From Atopsyche davidsoni (lineage: Eukaryota; Arthropoda; Insecta; Trichoptera; Hydrobiosidae), in NCBI GenBank assembly GCA_022113835.1, contig JAILWY010000009.1, positions 8,408,001-8,472,000 of the forward strand: a stretch of 64,000 bases of DNA, given 5' to 3'. The first letter of the stretch is position 1, and each line of letters starts with the position of its first letter. Of this stretch, positions 41,628 to 54,399 are shown one piece after another. Made by a program: the position numbers and the translations under genes. The notes below the pieces were generated by a model. It saw only the letters and a list, made by a program, of their open reading frames with translations. It was not told the origin of the DNA and ran no database searches.

Positions 41628-42644
41628 TGTTCGATAATATATTCTTTATAAAATTGCGTAATTTTTTATAAAGTTGACGAGATGAAGCATTAAATGTTTA
41701 AAGTTTTGTCATTATTTTAATATTTTAAAAATAAAACTTCCATTGTGATTGATATATTTGAAACAACTACATATATATATATATACGGTATAATTACATG
41801 AGTCAAAATATATTATCATCATTTTTAAAAAAGGATTTTTTAGATATAAAAGCAGCTTCTGATTAAAATCCATACACAGATTATAAGCAAATGACGTGCA
41901 GTTATATTAGCATAAATTCTGTCAAACGCAGCCGTCACCGGCGCTCCCAGGACTATCGCGATCCATTATTTAATCAAAAGCCTACTAGATGTAGCAAATA
42001 ATAGTCTGCTGGTAGCTGCTGGGTAAACGAGGTGGCAGATATTCTGCGAAATATATCCGAAATATGATATGACAGCCAGTAGCGAAAAAACCTAGCCATC
42101 AATCCAATGACTACAACAGGAATTTCTTCAAAAGATGAAAATACAGACAGTATAGCTTTCATGCCTTAAACCAATATGTTATAAAAGTTGATATTTGAAA
42201 TGCTGTGGGCGAGAGTTAAAGCGATTTTCAAACCTCTTAATAATGCATTTATGAAGCCGAGTTTTCACTGGGAATTCCAAAAATATAATCTCCCAAAAAA
42301 TATACTTGCTTTAAATTAATATAATGAGTCCTGCAAAGTAAATATTTGCACAGTTATAGTGACGTCCTGATTGTTTGTAGTAGCAATATACTTTGTATCA
42401 AGCAAACAATAAATATTTATGACCTCATAAAATCTTAAAAAAATATTTATTTGGAAAAAATTACAATAAAAGAAATCACTTGTTTCTTAAAAATAAAAGG
42501 TACCTATTAAAGCAATGAAAGCGCGTTATATTTTTTTTATATAGACAGTCCTTTGCAGCTATAATATACAAGCATCAAACATAACTGCCTGTATTACTAC
42601 AGATAGTATGCAATTAATAAAATGGTACTAAACAGTTTAGTCAT

Positions 42645-42682
42645 GCATCTGATGATGACCCGGTCATTGGGTCGAAACTAGT
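42645..42682 (+). ncRNA. hammerhead-like hairpin motif
   Basis: Seen: CTGATGA (42649-42655), one extra T, then a perfect 5-bp stem GACCC/GGGTC with a 7-nt loop, then GAAAC (42674-42678). CUGANGA, stem II, GAAA is the conserved core order of hammerhead ribozymes. The unpaired T before stem II is not canonical, and stems I and III are short (GCAT before, ATGC after). Similar modules are reported in Penelope-like elements and retrozymes. Self-cleavage is unproven; a conserved element end of another kind is equally possible. Confidence 0.35.
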
Positions 42683-43750
42683 TATGCAAATAATTTCAAA
42701 AAACTCAAAAGTGAAGACAAAAATACAAAGTTACTTTTTTATAATTATAATAATGGATCTTCACCATTCAAATGCCTTGTCCCTCAACAAGTATTAATTT
42801 GCTATTTTTTTCAACTTGTGTGTTTAGAAAAATCAGATTCCAACAGTTGACATACAGATCTAAGAGCAGAAATGTAGGCACACTAATGCAAATGAGTACA
42901 ACAACGAGATAATTATTATGGACATTCCCAGGGGCGCGCGGGGCCCCGCACTGGCCGCACTGCATTTACATATCGGCTGGACGGATAAATCATGCAGCCA
43001 GCTCGCATTCCTGAAGCCCCGCCGGTCCGCGGCTCCTGCCCCTGCGTCGCCATGCATGGGACACCACTGGCTCTAATTTATGGATCTACGATAGACCACG
43101 TTGACTATTCATTATCGTGTAGTGATAATGGTTTTGTTTTTCTAGTTCTGAATTTTACACGAACCATTAAATAAACAATTATAGACGAAACTTTTTTATT
43201 TTTTTATAAAAAAAACGTTTAGCTGCATTTTGCCCCATTCAGGCTTTTTGTGTTAACAATGTATACACGGTTCGTGTGATAAGGGAAATGCCCGAAAATT
43301 TATCATAAAAATAGGGGAGAAAAATCCATAGTTAGCTTATGGGTCATCCGTGGTGGTTTGAAGGTATAAAGAGTCAGAACAAGAAGTGCTGGTTGTAATC
43401 ATTTTAAAATTAATTTAATACTAAAAAAAAATATTGTCTTTTCATTCGTTCACGAAAATATTTGTAAATATCATTATATACGCATATCCAAGTGTATACG
43501 CATATATTTAACAAATTTTTCGGTCGAAAAATTGTAAAAAAGCTATTTTAAAACTGAACTGTTACATCGCTAAAATTTATTTAATAAACAAAGAAACATT
43601 AAAGTTACTCTTAAAAAAAAATGTGCAAATTATTATTAAAATACATTATACTGATTTCCAATAAATATAAATAAAACCATAAAATAATTTCACGTTCATT
43701 ATGGTATATTTATAAAAAAAATTAGGTAATTTTTTTTTTTATCATCTTAC

Positions 43751-43852
43751 CTCGACTATGCGCTGGCGACAGGGGCAGCATCTCCTCGTCTTCGCCTCCA
43801 GTTTCCTCTGCAGCACCGCTGGCTGCTTCTTCATCCCAATCGTCGTCACCTT
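43751..43852 (-). CDS. ush: u-shaped/FOG-like gene, coding exon 2 (acidic)
   Basis: Seen: minus-strand acceptor (TTGTTCAG|AA) and strong donor (CGAG|GTAAG) bound a 102-nt exon, entered and left in phase 1. With the C carried from exon 1 it reads 34 codons without a stop, beginning QGDDDWDEEAAS and ending MLPLSPAHSR. It is dominated by Asp, Glu, Ala and Gly. The flanking introns are 17.7 kb (upstream) and 6.1 kb. The other two frames of this interval give neither a phase-compatible nor an acidic product. Acidic low-complexity sequence right after the repressor motif is compatible with FOG proteins. No domain or zinc finger is present. The LSP near its end is a possible proline-directed phosphorylation site (inference). 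Other exons may exist between this one and exon 1. Confidence 0.8.
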
Positions 43853-44269
43853 CTGAACAAGAACCGATATCAGTCAAAAATAATTAAGAATAGACTCAAA
43901 ATAATCATGACTTGAGGATTAAGCACACCTGTCGATATACAATGTTGCAGTTTTACATATAGAGGGTAAGAAATTTTTAATAAGTTATACTAAGTTTGGA
44001 AGAAAGAACTTATTCTTATCAATTTAAATATCATTTTTATTAAAACTGGTCAAAGCAACAGCAAATTTTCTTGATTCTAATAGATTGTATAACCTTCAAC
44101 TATTGCATTATATTAAGATTACTTTTTTTGTAAATCCTTTTGATGGAATATTGTTTCGCAACAGCAATTTGAAAGAATACTATAAGTATAAGGATAAAAT
44201 AAACTGTTGTTTTAAAAATAATAGAAGCACATTTCTTCTCCTCTAAGTAAGAATAGTATGGCGAGAGGA

Positions 44270-44292
44270 CCGCTATAACGGTCGTTATGCGG
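44270..44292. repeat. short inverted repeat
   Basis: CCGC-T-ATAACG, a 2-nt spacer, then CGTTATGCGG: a 10-bp inverted repeat with one bulged base, inside a locally GC-richer patch at 44.26-44.40 kb. Confidence 0.6.
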
Positions 44293-45646
44293 ATTTAACT
44301 TTACCTCTTGTACGCGACCAGACGGTTTCAATTTCGGTCAAATTGTAAGATGCAACTATTGCACCCTTATGGGATTGCTGGCTATTCTTTTGATCTACGG
44401 GTGGTTTGTGAAATTGTAAAATAAATTCAAAAAGTCTTCACACTTTAAGAAAACAGAGTTTAAACTGATGCTTATGAACCTTTACGAAGTAAAATAAAAG
44501 ACATTTGGAAATAATAATTTAAAAATCTGTCCTATTGTTTGTTATTGTTTATTATTCATAAATCATAAAAATCTTAATGTGCCTACCGAGTACAATGTCA
44601 TAAATCGTTTTTATTGGTAAAATAAAATAGTATAATCAAATATCTAGAAACAGTACTTTAATATAAGCTCTACTTAGCAATATTAATATTTTTTGCCTTT
44701 TTGGCGATCATCAGGAATTTATTAAGATTCGTGTATTTTTTTCTATTTAAATTCATGTACACACAGAGATCATAAATGTAAAGTTTCTCGGATGTTTCTT
44801 AATAAGCTTGCTCCAAAATAAAATTTCGATACTCTGCTCAAGCGCATTCCGAAACAAATTCGATAGCCTGATTCCAATCTTCTCCAAAAATTCAAAACGC
44901 CTGGGTTAAAGTTTGACCATCCCCTTTAGGGGTTGTTCAGTGCACCCTCTGACCGCGGCCGCTGCGTGATACTTTTGTACATGGTCGCATTAGAGCCTCC
45001 GGCCCGAGGTCCCCCTCCCTCCCATGCTATGGGAGCTTTCCTCTATCATTTCATTTTACATGCGAGCTTTTGTTCTTTATCTAAATTAGACGTGTCCGGT
45101 GGACTGTAAACTACAGAACATCGAGCTTATTGGATAGTTTGAGCTTTTGTTTATCTGATATTTGTGATAGCAAATGAATTTTTAGGAATCTGCATTTTCT
45201 GCGATAACAAATTTTAAGCCTAGGTTTAAATTCATCCAATATAATATTTTTTATATTTTGTATAAAATATCGTCAAAATAAAAAATAAGCCATATTTTCC
45301 ATAAGAAAGAAGTATTTTTAGACCTCATTACGATATTTAAATTTTATGCATACTAATTTTTTTTTTAAATAAAAGTAATTGCAAGTTTATGATTGTATGA
45401 TTTTTTTTGTTTAGGAAAAACGTAAGTGCGTAAATATTCAATGTTGATACAAAATATTTATAGAAGTACCAAAAAATGTTATTAAAAGAGATAATTTTAA
45501 AAAATAGCATTAGTTAAAAATTCAGAATCTTTATTTTGTAAATATGTTTCTTGCGTCTTTGTTTAACTTTGTTGCTCGCAACCAAAGCAGCCCCTTGCTG
45601 ACTTTTGTTGCCCTTTATATCTAACACGGAACTGGTCACGCTTTGC

Positions 45647-45687
45647 AGTCCACATGCAAAACTTGATAAATGTTTTGCATGTGGACT
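45647..45687. repeat. perfect 16-bp inverted repeat (hairpin)
   Basis: Arms AGTCCACATGCAAAAC (45647-45662) and its exact reverse complement (45672-45687) around the 9-nt loop TTGATAAAT. No pairing extends beyond the arms. Too short for a typical miRNA precursor; could be a cruciform or the core of an old inverted-repeat element. Confidence 0.85.
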
Positions 45688-46619
45688 CTTCACTTAACTG
45701 TTTCAGAATGAATATTAAATACATTTTAATATTAATATCGATTAAAACACATTGTATTCTATTTGTAAAAAATGCATGTCTGGTTTTCTTTTTCTTATCT
45801 TATCACTTATATAATGGTATTATGTACTCATACACAGTTTCATATCAATGTATACAAGCTGTTATTTAATGCTTTATATTCTGTAAGCTACGCTTACCCA
45901 GCCACTTTTAATTTAAACCCTGCAGATACGTACATAAATAGAAAAAAAACATATCACACCCCTGGGTATATTAGTTACGCTACAACAAAAGAAAAAAATA
46001 ATGTGGCCACCCACGCACTCTCACAATCTGCGGCCATTTCTCACCTGGTGAATTGTAAAACGCGCTAATAAACAAATAAATCATTGGACGTGAAATCAGA
46101 GGAACAGAGTAGAGTCGCTGCGTGTGACGTCACCCAACCCCGCCCTCGGCGTTACTCTAATTACCCCGGGGGACGCGCGACCAAGACTGCTAGTCTACTC
46201 TATGCGATATTGTTAAACATAGAAAGTAAATTATGCAACCAAGTATAAACACCTTGCATCTACATTGCCTCTCATTTGGCGAAAATAAAAATTTTGAATA
46301 GAAAACACATCATGATACCGATTTCTATAGTTTCGTCAAAGTGATCATTTTTTTTACATAAATGAATTGCAAAAATTAAGGTACGTTTTTGTATGAAAAT
46401 AATTTATGCGATTAGAAGCCCTCGGTATTAACTCACAAAATAGCCTTCGTGTGCAGATGGATAAAACAAACAATATAATGGATTTTGAATCTGTCATAAC
46501 TAGCTTTATCACTTAGAGATAATAAGTTTTAACGTTCTATTACTTTATTTCACGTGTGAAAATTAGCTAATCATATTTATACCTGTGTGGTGTGTCCAAT
46601 GTTCTGGTCGTTATTTCCG

Positions 46620-46860
46620 TCTGTCGTCCATTATAATAAAAGCCGAATCTATCTATAGGGGAGTGAGTGAGAGGCTCGCTGTTGTGGCGTGGGAGGGGCG
46701 GGGGCGGCAGCTAAAATATGATAATGTGATTAGGTGCGACGAAATCGTGGATTTCCAGCGCGCCTGGGGACCCTGCCAGGGTGCGGCACACTCAAAACTA
46801 TCTCATTATGAGGGAACCAATCTGACGCCCTGTGATAACGGCGATGTCAGGCTGTTTGAA
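46620..46860. promoter_or_regulatory. GC island, candidate enhancer
   Basis: Two GATA cores (TGATAA at 46719-46724 and 46833-46838), ATTATAATAAAAGC and TCTCATTATGAGG. A 93-codon open frame across it has no domain and is not called. Confidence 0.4.
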
Positions 46861-48479
46861 AATTAAAATGTACGATTTGAACGCTTAAAAAATTACCATC
46901 ACAGCGAGATTGCTAAATATATATTTACTAAAAAATTTAGGCTGTAAATATACTTAAATATGTGTAATATCTGACGACATGGATTCGTAACGGAGCTCCT
47001 CGCGTGGGTCATCATTCATTAGCATATTTATGTAGTCGTAAATTCAATGCTTAAATGTTTCATTCAACTACCTGATACGTAATCATTTCAAATATAAGGT
47101 TGTATTATAAGTAAGAGATATAAAAATCATGTATAACTATGGCAAGATGATTCAAATAGAAATATTAATGGCTAATTAAAAAGCTAAATGACTGGGAGGC
47201 TATAATCAATTTTTGCGAAAGTTTTCTTGAAAGGCAAATGTGCCAAGAAAAAAAAAGATTTATTCAGATTCAGTTTGATAGGGCTTATCGTTATCTTCTT
47301 ACCATATAGGTGTTCATGTTAACTGCGTTGATTGCGTAAATACCTTGAATAAAAGATAGCATTATCTCCATAATATTAGTATAGTATAAATTATAACAAA
47401 TTTAGATACAACTGTAGTATGTAATAATAAATAAACCGTTTTTATGCCGCTATGAGTAATACATTAAATATGGGATTCATGTTTTAAGTTTGGATCGACC
47501 CTGTCGCGAGAATTAATTACAAAGCAAAAATATCTAATATCGTAAAAACAAAACGGAATAAAAAATACACGATTAGTACAATTACATTATCTGGCCGCAT
47601 GCGATGGTCCGGCGGGGCGCGGGCCGCGAGGGGAGTCCCCGGGGGCGCAGGCGACAGGGGTGTTAATGAAGCCCCGCTAATAATGTATTGTTTCTTTGTT
47701 GTATTTGCTTCACTTGCTGAAGGTCAAAAACGATTTTTAAGGCACTGATTTGTTTTACGAATTTACATCAACACATAGTGCATACGACAGATACGTTGGG
47801 AGCAGCGGGAAAATCTAACTCATCTGAATATTTTTACTATTTTTTCAGTTTTCATTTATAATTATACGAGAACCAAACAGTGTTCTACTTGATAATCTAA
47901 AGTTACCTCGATTTAAGCAGACTTGTATACACTTGTGTCCACCCGGCATCATAACATTATGAATTTGATTTTTAAAGCAAGTCTACTAGATTTATTGGCA
48001 ACCTGAGAGATGAATGAATGTCACCAATTATGCACGAATATTTTATACTGTAAGTATAAGTATTCTTCGTCTTTTTAATGAAAAAAACGCCTTGGGCTAC
48101 GTTATTAGTATAATGCTTTCATTTTTTTAAAAGCAAAGATATATAAATTAATTAAATGTAATATTGTGACAGTTTTTTTTTACATGTAAATATAAATATA
48201 TTCGTGGAAATCGTCACTTACTGAAGATATTCATGTGACAAGATTATTAATGATAGTAAACAGTAGACAGCTCAAAGAAGTACTCATTAAATGTGGGGCT
48301 TGCAACAGTTTTTTTGTTAGCTATATGTTTTATTATAAATGTTTAAAATAATAACAGCCATAGATGAAAAAACTAACATATTCACACACTAAAAAAATAT
48401 TATTTTAAAGTATAAAATTATTAAGGTATGAAATCGCTAATCTCATTATATTATTAACGCTGCAAGTTTTTTTTCTGCA

Positions 48480-48800
48480 TGGCAGACTTGACTATTCATT
48501 GATGGAACCGTTGATGATAACAGTCTCCCAGCCGGCGCAGGGCTCGTCAGTAAATCATCATCAGGGCCGGAGCCGGGGCCGGGGCCCGTGCGGGCGCGGG
48601 CGGCGCGGCCCGGTAATGAATCGACGTTTGCGCTCCCCTGGGACCGGCCCTGTCCGGCTGCCCGCCCCGCGCAGCGCCGCTAATGCATACCATCAGCCCA
48701 GGGCTGCTGCAGCAAAGGAAAACACACAGGAAAACTAATTTTGTATTTGAGCTGTGGTTGACCTTAATAGGCTTTTCGCCTAGGGGAAACTCGGGTGGGC
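48480..48800. promoter_or_regulatory. GC island with a COE-type palindrome and a GATA site
   Basis: TGATAA at 48515-48520, GGTAATGAATC, and TCCCCTGGGA at 48634-48643 (perfect TCCCNNGGGA), within a CpG-rich block. Confidence 0.4.
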
Positions 48801-51078
48801 GGAGTGCTTCAACATATTTTTAATAGATTTGCATGTGGCATAGCGCCGTTTTTTTTTTACAGTGATCAAACATTAAAAAAATATCATGACGTCATTACAC
48901 CGTGATTAACGTAAACCAACTTTAAAAATAATTTAATAACACAGTAAGATCTTAAAAAATATACACACTATAATCACTGTGTTATTTATGTATTTTATTA
49001 ATTATAAGAATACAAACATAGAACCTGACCTTAAGAACTTACTAAAGTTAAGTAACATTACCGAACCGAATAATCGAATGTATGCTTCTTCAGTATTTAT
49101 GAGGCCATTTCATAGCGCTTGTCATTAATCAATCAAATTACTTGTGCATTAGAATTTTTACACTGGCGCCCCTGCATTCGCAAACTTGCCCAACAAACCG
49201 GACGTCCACTGGACCCGGCGCTCCCTGTGGAATCACTAATAGGTATTCCGAATAAAAAATAACGGCTGGTATAATTTGGCTGCGTTCTTGCTGTATCGGT
49301 ATCGACCAGGGAGACCGGCTGATTGCGACAAAGCCAAAACCATTGTAAACTACCTACCAACGAAAAACTAAACCAGTAGGTTTAAAATTAATATGAATTA
49401 TATCTGACCTTACTCAATCTATCTAAACCCAACCTAACATCTACCAGCTCATAATGCTATCGATAACATAATTAACACAATTATAGATCCTCAAAATGTT
49501 AAAGATCTTTGGTACAAGTTAATACAGAAGGGCTTTGCTTCTCAGCTGGCATGCCAAGCCGCCATGAAAGTGTTATGGGTGCCGGCGAGCAGAATTCATT
49601 AGGGACCTAAAATCAAATGACCTTCGAGCCTCTCTGGCGGCCGCCGGCCCGGTACGGACCCCTGGGGAGAGCTGCACGCAAAGAAACCAGATCCCAACGA
49701 GGCCGAGTCGGCGCTACAGCAGTTTCCAGCTACGAAAAGCAATTGGAATTAAATCTGCATCCATTAAGGCTTGCATACTGATTACGTGACTGATAAACTG
49801 CAACGCGATCATCATTCGTGCCTATCCAGAGTCTACAAGATACACATTTTCGAATATGTGCTAAAGAATGAGTCGATTCAATATATATCAATTAAATACA
49901 AAATAATTTGCTTACGCCATTTATTTTCACAGGCTATACTTTTACCCGTTGCTAATTTGTTTGAGATATGAATGACCTTGAAATAATTTTTTTCATCGTT
50001 TCATTTGTGAATCTATAACCTAAATATATTATACACATTAAACCAATGAAAAATATTGATTAAATAAACATATTTATTAAAAACCATTGTTCAAATTGAT
50101 GAACCTATAAGTTTATTTGGCTCATCTGAATTGTTATTGCACACATCCTACTGACTCAGAATTTAAAAGATATCGATTGATTCTACACCGGCAGACAAAG
50201 GTGAGCTGCCCACCAGGGCGGAGTCCCTCGGGAGCGGGCGGGGCCCCCGGGGCCCGAGCCGCGGGGACCCCACCGTTGGATTTGCCAATATCGCAAAGTG
50301 ACCTATCGCTCGATTGCGTCCCTGTCTCCATGTATGGGAAATGAAATTTATCGGAAATTATAGGCAGAATGCTCTGGGAATTATATACTTCATTTATATA
50401 AATCCCATTAACTTATTAATATTCTGGATATATTTGAATGTTTTGGGTGAGCCACTAAAATTTACATATTACTTTTTACTTGAAGGCGTTAAATGTGTTA
50501 TGTTTGTAAACATATATTTTAAGTTATTCAGCTGATGTGTGAGATGTGTTCTCTTAAGAAGTTGTTATAAAGAAATGCAATAATTATCTAAAAGAACTAA
50601 CTCCCGAGGTCTCTAGTAGACTTTTCATCTGCGAATCTAGAATTGACGGTTTTTTTAGTTTACTCCTTCTAAAATAGAAACACCTTTAAAATATTATATC
50701 AAAGCCGAGCGGTCATCAATACATCACGTCGATGAAAAAATATTTCCCAAACAATCTCGCATCGAGTCTGACTCAACATCAAACACAAAAAGCCTTGAAA
50801 AGTTTGGGCTGGGGTCTCCTGGGAGGGCCGTGCCGTTTCTTGGGCGGATCCCAGGGCGGGCCCCCCGAGCCGGGCCCGCGGGGACGCCGCCCTCGCCAGT
50901 GCCGCAGCGCAAGAGGCGTAGCGAATCTTACTTTTCCATCCAAATATTCATGCAAATTTAACTATTTATTTTCAGACAAACTATTCACACGTGAGACTTC
51001 GAGAATTTTTTTTCTTATTCTAATATAAAGCGACTAAAATTCTCACTTGGTATCAGAATAACGATGGTCGATAGGATT

Positions 51079-51112
51079 GATACGTCAGGTACCTCACGTA
51101 TCCATGAGGTAC
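51079..51112. repeat. nested palindromes
   Basis: A 24-bp palindrome GATACGTcAGGTACCTcACGTATC (51079-51102) broken by only one symmetric C/C pair overlaps a second inverted repeat, GTACCTCA (51089-51096) with TGAGGTAC (51105-51112). Confidence 0.8.
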
Positions 51113-52659
51113 GATTTCAAATATCAACTTTATACCGAAAATTCTCGTGTTCAATTATTATTGACACTATTCTTTATCATCAAAATTATGGACAGTACGC
51201 TCTCAATCATATCTCACCCATGACTTTTACACATACATACAAGATTTCCACGAAGAGTCTCAAATGACGGAGGGCTACGCAAGAACTTATTTCTGAAACT
51301 GAAGACGTCTTTACTCAACCATACTTCCAAAATGTGCTTTGTCGTAAATATATTGCCTCTTGTTCCGAATATTGGTTTCCATGTGAATATATCGCCTCTA
51401 AAGAGCGTAATGATAATAAAGTAAGATTAAAATATTACATTTACATAAAGAGTCGATATTTCTTATCGCATGCAAACTGCAATATAATAGAATTTATCAT
51501 GCTTTTTTTTATTTAATTAAACTTAAGAAACGCACAACATTAATTTAAGTAAGTTTATCAATAGTTTTTTTTTTATAATAATTTTAAGTATCAATTAAAT
51601 CATGGTAAATAGAATTTACAAATCTATGGTATGCAATAACTCTTAACAGTAGATTATCCAAATGAAAAACCCGTTCTCGTTGCTAAAGGTTATTTTTCCC
51701 ACAGTTTTATTATTGCTATCAATAATAACATTGCTTTCTTGCCATGTCAAAATAAAGGTTTTGAATTTATCGAAATACAAGTTGATTATCTTACCAAGGC
51801 AGGTCTGGCGGGGCGCACAGCTGAGACACTCGCGCCCCCGGGGCCAGCCGAGGGGCGCAGGGAGAGGGCACTTCTTACTCTATCAAATCCTTCAACAATA
51901 TGTATTCGTACTGCGTATATATATATGGGTTAATGTATTATACCGAAGCCTGCAAACTCATGCTGTATGAAATATACGCTCGAGATAAAATTAAAACGAC
52001 AATAAAAATATATAAATTAAATTATACTATAAATTGACTCAACGGAAAAATCAATATCAAAGAATTAGGATCCGTGTTCAATAGAGATTTCCATTAAGAC
52101 TTATCATTTCTTGAAGAAGTGTATTTATAGTTTGCATGAAATATATATGCTGAATGAACAAAATTAAAAAAATTGAAGTTAATAAATCACATTAAAACTA
52201 ACGTTTGAGATCTTATGAAATATATATACATATTTCTATTTATTTTTCTTTTGTTATTAAATTCCAAAATATTTTTTTGTGCATAACTTACTTCCTAACG
52301 TCAAGCTTAATATAAATTTCTGAGTAAACAATCTCAATTATAAAAGATAGTTATTTTTGACTAGATGTTTAACGGTCGATTTTGTTTTAATAAATAAAAC
52401 CTTTACTTACTTAATAAACCTCATACCTGTTTAAGTGTCATCATAGACATATACGTGTTTCAATGCAAATTGTGTTTACTCCTTTATAAATTATATTATA
52501 AGCGATTCCTACAACGGATGTTACGACAGGATGTACGATTTAAGGTTTAAATTAAAACGTTGCTCACGAGTGGCTTTTAAATATAAAAGACATGCTGTTT
52601 CAATGCAACAACCCAATATTGCTGTGTTAATATAAAATAATCGCGAACATTTAAGAGGC

Positions 52660-52910
52660 AGCCACGGCCGGTTAGCCTCGGCGATGTTCCCGTGTTTCTG
52701 GAATACCCAGGGGAGAAGCGGGCGGGGCGGGGCGGGGGCGGGGCGGGGGCGGGGCGGGGCGGGGCGGGGGCGGGGGAGCAGGGGGCGCGGGGATGTTGTA
52801 AACCGCCAGTCAACTTTTTACAGTCCCGCTGAAGACACTGCCGAGCAGCACTGGAAAAATCTGCTTTTACGATGCTGCGGATAGCAATCGCCACGCCACC
52901 CGCAACACTG
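52660..52910. promoter_or_regulatory. GC island with a GGGGC array
   Basis: A GGGGC/GGGGGC array (52719-52776) is flanked by ordinary mixed sequence. Overlapping Gly/Arg or Pro-rich frames are artefacts of the repeat. Confidence 0.35.
52719..52776 (+). repeat. GGGGC-type array, about 58 bp
   Basis: Same unit as at 22.2 kb, again G-rich on the plus strand (C-rich on the sense strand of the gene). Confidence 0.9.
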
Positions 52911-54399
52911 GGACTTGTAAAATTAATACATATTCATATGCCGCATTAAACTACTTATTGCAGCTAGAAGACTGAAAACTAGATATCTATGATTACATAT
53001 ATCCGTTATAAAACTTATCACGGAACAAAACGTACTTCAAGTACTCACTACAGCTATAGTTACGCAGTTGTAATAAGCATAGAGTAAAAAATATATCGAG
53101 ATTATCCATTTTAAACTGCGCGGCTACCAAAAGTATGTTTTTTTTAATATTTGTGCATGCAAAAATAGAGTCAATACTCCTCACAAATGAGTCAATTGTG
53201 ATCTTATCTATTTTATAAACATTAAAATGTTTACTTTTGTTTTTAGTTATCAATTAATTTCAAAATTTACCACCTTTTCTTTACGGAGACTTATGTTAAA
53301 ATATACCAAGAACTAAATAGCTTTATGTTTATATTGTTTATTATATATACACACACATACTCAAATATTTAACAATATTTTTTATTAAAATTATTTATGT
53401 ATTGATGATTAATAATCGTATTAGAAAGGTTTATTTATATTCTTAATGTAATTAAATCACACAAAAATACCATATAATTAAAACGCGAATTAATTAACAT
53501 GAGCGGTTTGTTTGCATTTTTACCGCAACCATTATAGCGACACCGGAGGGAAGCTGCGTTCTAATTGCAGTGGGCTGGGAACTGTGTATTAACGAAAGTC
53601 GAGAAATAGTATTAAAAATTCATCCTGGGAGCAGCGTGCTTCGGCGGGCCCCAGGGGTGGCACGGGCTGGGACCCCGGGGGCCGCGCCCCTCCGACTCCC
53701 CGCCGCCCCTAAGTCTGTTAAAGGCTCACAGGAATTCACTGTTTTAAAGGAACAGCTATACAGTGCGTCCATAAGTTCAGACCAACCAAATAACGGAATC
53801 TCCAGTGTTCTCGAAATGAAAAAACTTGGCTTTCGGTTGTATTGAATCCAATCTTCATTTTGATGTGCCAAGTTTTCCCGATATTCAATAGTGTGCTACC
53901 ATAAATTCTAAACCTTACATACGCTAACTTCTTGTATTACGCATCAAATGAAAACTACACCGGAAATAAGTAGATTTATGCTATTTATATATCATATCCT
54001 TATACGACTGTTGCAGATACTTCACAGCTCTATAATAATAATGTACTTATGTATACGTACTGTATCAATGACATGAACTCGTGTATTATATAATGTATTG
54101 CACTAAAAATACTACTACTACTACTAGCAATCTTTATACTACTACTAGTAATCTTTCTTCAAATAACAGTTAACTGCCTATATATGAAAACAATCCATCT
54201 TCAAATCCGCTTCTGTTCGTTACCATGAAAAACAAAACTTTGACTTTTATCAATATTATGGGTCGCGACTGACACGTGCAAAATCAATACGAGAATCATC
54301 GAGAGGAGTCATTGAAATCCATGTATGAAGCCACAACCTTTTTTTTAAATACACAAGAAGGTATAATAACATTAAAGCTAGATTTTTAGAATGGTAGGT

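Larger units (their letters stand above)
37616..43750 (-). other. intron 2 of the u-shaped/FOG-like gene (about 6.1 kb)
   Basis: Between the exon 2 donor and exon 3 acceptor; the candidate microexon at 40495-40509 would split it in two. A/T-rich, with GC islands near 38.39-38.59, 39.17-39.31, 40.08-40.30, 41.09-41.31 and 42.92-43.11 kb. Two hammerhead-like hairpins in opposite orientation lie at 41.6 and 42.7 kb. No other gene is supported. Confidence 0.7.

Noticed and set aside
52400..52440. Minus-strand AG...GTAAGTAAG spacing around 52.41 kb.
   Set aside because: The short interval encodes nothing acidic or phase-compatible with the neighbouring exons.
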